Part shown: positions 60,078 to 64,000 of the stretch, piece by piece
Position numbering within the stretch: position 1 is the stretch's first letter
Layout: each line of letters starts with the position of its first letter
NCBI GenBank assembly: GCA_963739355.1
Contig: CAVUAD010000006.1
Coordinates: 62,001-126,000, forward strand
Length of the DNA: 64,000 nt
Source: JAWVFM01 sp963739355
GTDB taxonomy: Bacteria; Actinomycetota; Thermoleophilia; Solirubrobacterales; 70-9
Reading direction: 5' to 3'
The notes under the pieces: model-generated
Database searches by the model: none
What the model was told of the DNA's origin: nothing
The model's input: the letters and a program-made list of their open reading frames with translations, nothing else
Program-made: the position numbers and the translations under genes

Positions 60078-60866
60078 TCACGGAGCCGCTACGCCGCCCG
60101 AGGTGGGCGCGGTCGACGGGGTCGTGGCCGGCGTGGTGGCCGTGGACGGCGTCGTCGCCACCGTCGCGTCCGTGGCCGTGGTCGTCGTGGTCGCCGTCGG
60201 GTCGACGGTGGTTGTGGTGGGGTTCGTGGTCGCGACCGTCGGGTCCGTGGTCGTGAGGCTCGGGTCCGTGGTGGTGACCGCCGGCGCGACGACGCTCGCC
60301 GCGGCCGTCGTATCGACGGACGCGCCGTAGGTGAGCGCGCCCGAGCTCAGGCGCTTGGCGGCGATGTCGGCGTTCTTGGCGCCGGCGTCGAGGTAGTGGA
60401 TTGAGCCGGCAGCGGGCTGAATCAGGCCGTCGCGTCCGGCAGCTCGCTGGAGGCTGTGGTCGGAATAGGCCGCTGAGAGCTGGGTCGTGAGCGTCGAGTT
60501 CTGGCGCTTCAGGATGTCGGACTCCTGGCCGTAACGTGAGGCGTTCGCACCGAAGCTGAGCTCCATGACGTTCAGCGCCACGATCCCGACGAGCAGCGTC
60601 GTCAGGGTGCCGATCCACAGCCGCCCGCGGGTGAGCCTGAACAGGAGCCCGGTGTCCGCCAGGTTGGAAACCGCGGCGGCGGTCCGGCGGCCCACGGCGA
60701 TCGGGACGAGGTGCGGGCCGCGAGCCGGCGCCGGAGCGGTTCGCCGGCGCGGCGCGGTGGCGGGCCGGCGGCGGGCGGGCGCCGTGGTCGCTCGGGCACG
60801 ATGCGCGGGCGCGCGGCGGGCGGGGGCAGCCTGCGCGGCACGCGCCGCCGCGGTTGCGGGAGACAT
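60078..60866 (-). CDS. ftsL: FtsL-like division protein with a long Thr-rich tail
   Basis: 262 aa. Basic Ala/Pro/Arg-rich cytoplasmic part (1-80), one membrane helix (83-101), then a short leucine-zipper-like region (ESDILKRQNSTLTTQLSAAYSD). This plan and its position between rsmH and ftsI are those of FtsL, which is poorly conserved. The last 65 residues are TTTDPS/TTTDPT/TTNPT-type repeats, unusual for FtsL and likely an unstructured extracytoplasmic tail. Starts in the rsmH stop (ATGA). Confidence 0.75.
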   Translation of the reverse strand: MSPATAAARAAQAAPARRAPAHRARATTAPARRRPATAPRRRTAPAPARGPHLVPIAVGRRTAAAVSNLADTGLLFRLTRGRLWIGTLTTLLVGIVALNVMELSFGANASRYGQESDILKRQNSTLTTQLSAAYSDHSLQRAAGRDGLIQPAAGSIHYLDAGAKNADIAAKRLSSGALTYGASVDTTAAASVVAPAVTTTDPSLTTTDPTVATTNPTTTTVDPTATTTTTATDATVATTPSTATTPATTPSTAPTSGGVAAP

Positions 60867-61825
60867 CAGGCGGCCTCCGCGAGGGGGAGCTTGCGGGCAA
60901 CGCGCAGGCGCGCCGAGGAGGAGCGCGGGTTGCGCTCGATCTCCGCGGCGCCGGGCTTCACGGCGCGCCGGGTCACGAGCTCGGCCTCGGGCTCGTGGCC
61001 GCACACGCAAACCGGCAGCTCCGGCGGACAGATGCAGCCCTGTGCGAGGTCGGCGAAGAAGCGCTTCACGCGGCGGTCCTCGAGCGAGTGGAAGCTGATC
61101 GCGGCCATCCGCCCGCCCGTTCGCAGCAGCGACCAGGCAACCGGCAGCGTCCGGTCGAGGGACTCCAGCTCGGCGTTGACGGCGATGCGGATCGCCTGGA
61201 AGGAGCGCTTCGCGGGATGCCCGCGCCCGAACCGGTAGGCCGGGGGCACCGCGGCGCGGATGGCGTCCACGAGCTCCGCGGTGGAGTCGAGGGGTCGGCG
61301 ACGCACGATCTCGCGGGCGATGGAGCGAGCGTGGCGCTCCTCGCCAAGCTCCCGCAGCGTCGTCGCGAGCCGTGCCTCCGGCCACTCGTTGACGACGGTG
61401 GCGGCGTCGAGCTCCTGGAGCGGGTCCATCCGCATGTCGAGCGGCGCGTCGTAGGCGTAGGAGAAGCCGCGCTCGGCCGCGTCGATCTGGAATGAGGAGA
61501 CGCCGAGATCCATGTAGACGATGTCGAAGGTTCTGTCCTCGGCCGCCAACTCCTCGATCGCGTCCGCGAAGTCCTCGCACACGAACTCGGCCTCGCAGTC
61601 GAGCTCGGCGACGAGATCGTCGAAGCGCTCGCGGGCGGCAGGGTCACGGTCGATGCACAGGAGCGACCCGGGCTCGCCGAGGCGCGAGGCCATCGCCCGG
61701 GCGTGGCCGCCGCCGCCGAAGGTCGCGTCGATCGCCGCCTCGCCAAGCCGCGGGTCGAGATGCTCCACGAGCTCCTCGGTCAGGACGGGAACGTGCTCGG
61801 TGGCCATGAGGGTGAGTGTGGCCAT
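60866..61825 (-). CDS. rsmH: 16S rRNA (cytosine-1402-N4)-methyltransferase
   Basis: 319 aa from ATG 61825 (GGAG 9 nt upstream); ATG 61807 is the alternative and lacks a ribosome site. EHVPVLTEELVEHL, SAM loop DATFGGGGHARAM, DIVYMDLGVSSFQIDAAERGF (split DIVYMDLGVSS, QIDAAERGF), RFGRGHPAKRSFQAIRI-type RSFQAIRIAVNAEL and ISFHSLEDRRVKRFF are typical. Second gene of the dcw cluster. Confidence 0.96.
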   Translation of the reverse strand: MATLTLMATEHVPVLTEELVEHLDPRLGEAAIDATFGGGGHARAMASRLGEPGSLLCIDRDPAARERFDDLVAELDCEAEFVCEDFADAIEELAAEDRTFDIVYMDLGVSSFQIDAAERGFSYAYDAPLDMRMDPLQELDAATVVNEWPEARLATTLRELGEERHARSIAREIVRRRPLDSTAELVDAIRAAVPPAYRFGRGHPAKRSFQAIRIAVNAELESLDRTLPVAWSLLRTGGRMAAISFHSLEDRRVKRFFADLAQGCICPPELPVCVCGHEPEAELVTRRAVKPGAAEIERNPRSSSARLRVARKLPLAEAA

Positions 61826-61827
61826 CC

Positions 61828-62280
61828 CTACTCGGCTCCGCCGGGCCAGTCGCCGGCGGCGAACTCCTCGGCCATCTCGTTCGCCTCCTCGGCGGTCTCT
61901 GCCTGCTCCGCCGCCCAGCGCTCGAGGTTCCAGACCTCGAGGTGGTCGAGCGCGCCAACCACCATGCAGGGACCCTCGAGCCCCGCGTAGGCGATCAGGC
62001 TGGATGGCAGCCTGACACGCCCCGCGGAGTCGATGGTCTCGTCGCTCGAGTCGCCGTAGAACCGCCGGATCATCCGCCGGCCCTTCTTCGACAGGGGATT
62101 GAGACCCGAGAGACGCTGTTTCGCGAACTCGGCGAACTCCCCCTGGGGAAAGATCGCCACGCACTGGTCGAGCCAGTTGAGAAGGACGACACCGCCCTCG
62201 AGGTCGCCGCGGTAGCGCGCCGGGACCGTCAGCCGATCCTTGGCATCGAGCTTGTGCTCGTACTGACCTCGAAACGCCAA
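61828..62280 (-). CDS. mraZ: Transcriptional regulator MraZ
   Basis: 150 aa from TTG 62280 with AAGGA 8 nt upstream. Two AbrB/SpoVT-like halves: FRGQYEHKLDAKDRLTVPARYR and the second DSAGRVRLPSSLIAYAGL with the family's D-x-x-G-R. MraZ forms rings that bind GTGGG repeats and controls its own dcw operon; such repeats are present upstream. The last 25 residues are acidic and Ala-rich. Confidence 0.95.
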   Translation of the reverse strand: MAFRGQYEHKLDAKDRLTVPARYRGDLEGGVVLLNWLDQCVAIFPQGEFAEFAKQRLSGLNPLSKKGRRMIRRFYGDSSDETIDSAGRVRLPSSLIAYAGLEGPCMVVGALDHLEVWNLERWAAEQAETAEEANEMAEEFAAGDWPGGAE

Positions 62281-62338
62281 CTGGGGGTCCTTCTCTCCAA
62301 CCTCGTTAACGCCGAACCCGATTGACAGGAAGAAGATT

Positions 62339-62383
62339 TGGACCGGGGTGACGAGGTGGGAGGCTCCTCACCACCCCGGTCCA
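62339..62383 (-). other. 12-bp hairpin in the mraZ leader
   Basis: Arms TGGACCGGGGTG (62339-62350) and CACCCCGGTCCA (62372-62383), with an inner GAGG/CCTC pairing. It lies inside the predicted mraZ mRNA leader and is followed on the minus strand by AAATCTTCTTCC, which has some U residues but no clean run. It may be an attenuator, a terminator or an mRNA stabiliser. Apart from this and the promoter, the 333-bp gap 62281-62613 holds no gene. Confidence 0.65.
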
Positions 62384-62398
62384 TTGGGTCAAGCTTGC

Positions 62399-62430
62399 GC
62401 CACCCTATCCCACTCTGCCCCACTTCGCAA
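62399..62430 (-). promoter_or_regulatory. mraZ promoter overlapping MraZ-binding repeats
   Basis: Three boxes with a 10-bp period on the minus strand: GTGGG (62419-62423), GTGGG (62409-62413), GTGGC (62399-62403). This is the known MraZ target design. A promoter TTGCGA (62425-62430), 17 nt, TAGGGT (62402-62407) is interwoven with them, so bound MraZ would block polymerase. Predicted start near 62395. Confidence 0.75.
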
Positions 62431-62570
62431 CACAACGATGCTCGGGAATGGGACTGGATCCGTCGGACGGAATTGCTACCCCGGCCCACCGCAGCGGACA
62501 TCGCCAGTGTCCATGCGGGTTTTCGCCGTCCGACTTGCCGCTCCGGCGGATAACGGGGACACCTCCTTGC

Positions 62571-62606
62571 TGCAACGCTCGTTGCATCCCGTCGTTCGAT
62601 TAGGCT
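62571..62606 (+). promoter_or_regulatory. 16-bp palindrome and -10 box upstream of the 62614 gene
   Basis: TGCAACG-CT-CGTTGCA (62571-62586), two perfect 7-bp arms, is centred about 35 bp upstream of the ATG at 62614. TAGGCT (62601-62606) ends 7 nt before the ATG. The palindrome thus occupies the -35 region and looks like a repressor or activator site; the regulator is unknown. Confidence 0.55.
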
Positions 62607-62613
62607 GCCCGCG

Positions 62614-63555
62614 ATGGCCGACGAGGCTCCCGAGGTCACCAAGCAGGACGCTGCGCCTCCGGTCCCGCAGGACGACGACGACCTGCGCGGCTTCTACTTC
62701 CGTCAGCTGATCGGCTCGCCGAAGGTGCAGGCAATCACGGCCGTATCGGTCGTCGTCGTCGGCGTCGGGCTGGCCGCGACCGTCGCGCCGCTGATCGGCG
62801 CCATCGGCGCGGCCGTCGTCCTCCTCATCGCGCTCGTCATCTGCCTCTCGATGGCCTCCTCACGCGCCGCGGGCGCGTTCTATTCGGCGTACGCCGCCTC
62901 GCGAAACCTCTCCTACAACGGGTCGAGGGGCTCGCTGCCTCCGGTTTGCGAGCTGCTGCGCAAGGGAGATGCCCGCTACACGGACCGCACGCTCACCGGC
63001 GCGCTGCCCGGCGGGCCGAACGGCGTCCTCGCCCACTTCACCTACGAGGAGGAATCGACGGACTCGGACGGCAACCGCGAGACCAGCTACTACCACTTCA
63101 CCGTCGTCTACTGCGAGCTCCCGCAGCTGGCGCCGTTCGTCCAGGAGCTGGTCTGCCACCGCCGCTCCGGGTTCCGCTTCATGGACTCCACGGAGGACAA
63201 GTTCAGGAAGCGCCAGCGGGTCGAGCTCGAGTCCGAGCAGTTCGACAAGCGCTACGAGTCCTTCTGCGGCCAGAGCGACGACATGAACCGGGTGCGGCAG
63301 GTCTACGAGCCCACCTTCATCGTCTGGCTGGCGGAGAACGCGCCCAAGAACTTCGAGTGGGACCTCGTTGCCGGCACCCTCGTCTGCTCGATGAAGGGCC
63401 AGGCGGACTCAACGGTCGAGCTCGACGGCATCTGCGCGGCGGCGGGCGTCGTCGCCAAGCGGCTCTTCGACGAAGCGGGCGAGTCGCTTCCACCGGCGTC
63501 CGCCGCGCCATCCGAGCCGCCGGCGGCGGAGACGCCGCCGCCCGCCGCGAGCTGA
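62614..63555 (+). CDS. Membrane protein of unknown function
   Basis: 313 aa. Cytoplasmic N-terminus, two close membrane helices (about 38-56 and 62-80: AITAVSVVVVGVGLAATVA and AAVVLLIALVICLSMA), then a soluble domain of about 200 residues with FTYEEESTDSDGNRETSYYH and YEPTFIVWLAENAPKNFEW, and a Pro/Ala-rich tail. The plan resembles DUF3137-type proteins but I cannot confirm it. Divergent from mraZ, with its own palindromic control site. Confidence 0.65.
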   Translation: MADEAPEVTKQDAAPPVPQDDDDLRGFYFRQLIGSPKVQAITAVSVVVVGVGLAATVAPLIGAIGAAVVLLIALVICLSMASSRAAGAFYSAYAASRNLSYNGSRGSLPPVCELLRKGDARYTDRTLTGALPGGPNGVLAHFTYEEESTDSDGNRETSYYHFTVVYCELPQLAPFVQELVCHRRSGFRFMDSTEDKFRKRQRVELESEQFDKRYESFCGQSDDMNRVRQVYEPTFIVWLAENAPKNFEWDLVAGTLVCSMKGQADSTVELDGICAAAGVVAKRLFDEAGESLPPASAAPSEPPAAETPPPAAS

Positions 63556-63565
63556 CGGCCCCGCG

Positions 63566-64000
63566 TCAGGCTCCCGGGAATATCGCCCCGGCGTTGGCGA
63601 TCAGCGCCGCGGCCAGCATCAGCATCACGGAGGGGACGAGGAGCAGCGCGACGACGAGCTGGATCTTCGGCGCCGCTCGGGCAGCGCGCTCGGCGAGCGC
63701 TCGACTGGCGTCGCGGCGAAGTGCGCCCGCCTGGTCGTGAAGCTGGTCGGAAAGGGGCGAGCCGAAGCGCCGCGAGCGCTCGAGAGCCGCCGCCACCGCG
63801 CCGAGCTCGGGGCCAGGGAGGCGACGGACGAGGCCGGCCATGGCGATCTCCTGGGAGGCGCCGCACTCGAGCTCGGCAAGCGCGATCTCGAGCTCGTCCG
63901 CGAGCGGGCCGCTCGTCGCGGCGGCGACCTCCGCGAGCACCTGCGCCGGCGCCCGTCCTGACTCGAGCCCGACGGCGAGCAGGTCGAGAACGTCCGGCAG
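63566..64000 (-). CDS. Type II secretion F-domain protein (TadC-like), 3' end
   Basis: The C-terminal 144 residues of a gene that enters from the right edge. LPDVLDLLAVGLESGRAPAQ, LVRRLPGPELGAVAAALERSRRFGSPLSDQL and the final membrane helix PKIQLVVALLLVPSVMLMLAAALI match the T2SSF domain of Tad pilus inner membrane proteins TadB/TadC. It implies a tad locus to the right. Convergent with the 62614 gene, 10 bp apart. Confidence 0.85.
   Translation of the reverse strand: MPDVLDLLAVGLESGRAPAQVLAEVAAATSGPLADELEIALAELECGASQEIAMAGLVRRLPGPELGAVAAALERSRRFGSPLSDQLHDQAGALRRDASRALAERAARAAPKIQLVVALLLVPSVMLMLAAALIANAGAIFPGA

Overview
The window is one contiguous piece of a high-GC bacterial chromosome, densely coding and mostly on the minus strand. 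Gene content points to an actinobacterial lineage, and I infer class Thermoleophilia (Solirubrobacterales-like). The supporting features are DUF3352 and bPH_2 membrane proteins, stand-alone Ku and LigD polymerase, split glycine decarboxylase genes, a dcw cluster without ftsA, frequent GTG/TTG starts, and many start codons lying only 6-8 nt after a TANNNT -10 box (leaderless style). I see no insertion sequence, prophage, CRISPR array, rRNA or tRNA.

Layout. 1-670: the 3' end of a Rid-family gene followed by six identical 80-bp tandem repeats. 670-8114 (-): the riboflavin operon ribD-ribE-ribBA-ribH, then a two-copy structured repeat, rpmB (L28), a FakA-like DAK2 protein, a GST-like protein and a secreted protein. 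8228-9601 (+): a MOP-type flippase. 9614-15657 (-): priA, then def-fmt-rsmB-zinc ribbon-rpe. 15713-20112: a PH-domain membrane protein (+), cmk-der-DUF3352 (-) and a small cupin (+). 20225-28222 (-): an aromatic amino acid cluster in transcription order aroH, hisC-like aminotransferase, two paralogous secreted proteins, an aromatic-rich leader peptide, two DAHP synthases of different subclasses, tyrA and aroA. 28212-33933 (-): fetA-fetB, a K+ channel, trpS, an SRPBCC protein, scpA-scpB and rluB. 34052-39934 (mostly +): an M14 peptidase, an ECF sigma factor with a membrane beta-propeller partner, a lipoprotein (-), ku with a LigD polymerase, and a secreted protein. 40206-45262 (-): gcvT-gcvH-secreted protein-gcvPA-gcvPB. 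45388-62280 (-): the division and cell wall (dcw) cluster mraZ-rsmH-ftsL-ftsI-murE-murF-mraY, then murD-ftsW-murG-murC-murB-ftsQ-ftsZ, split by an oppositely oriented methyltransferase. 62614-64000: an unknown membrane protein (+) and a TadC-like protein running off the edge (-).

Most notable items. (1) A dispersed two-hairpin repeat whose first stem changes by compensatory substitutions between loci and whose ends supply stop codons to flanking genes. (2) A 29-codon leader peptide ending in a cluster of Trp, Phe and Tyr codons upstream of the DAHP synthases, with a 10-bp stem just after its stop codon: a textbook-shaped attenuator. (3) A LigD polymerase gene with no ATG/GTG/TTG start for its conserved N-terminus, placed in the -1 frame right after ku. 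(4) A recurring arrangement in which the upstream gene's stop codon is also the first half of the -10 box of a leaderless downstream gene.

All functional calls come from reading protein motifs and family knowledge; no search was run.
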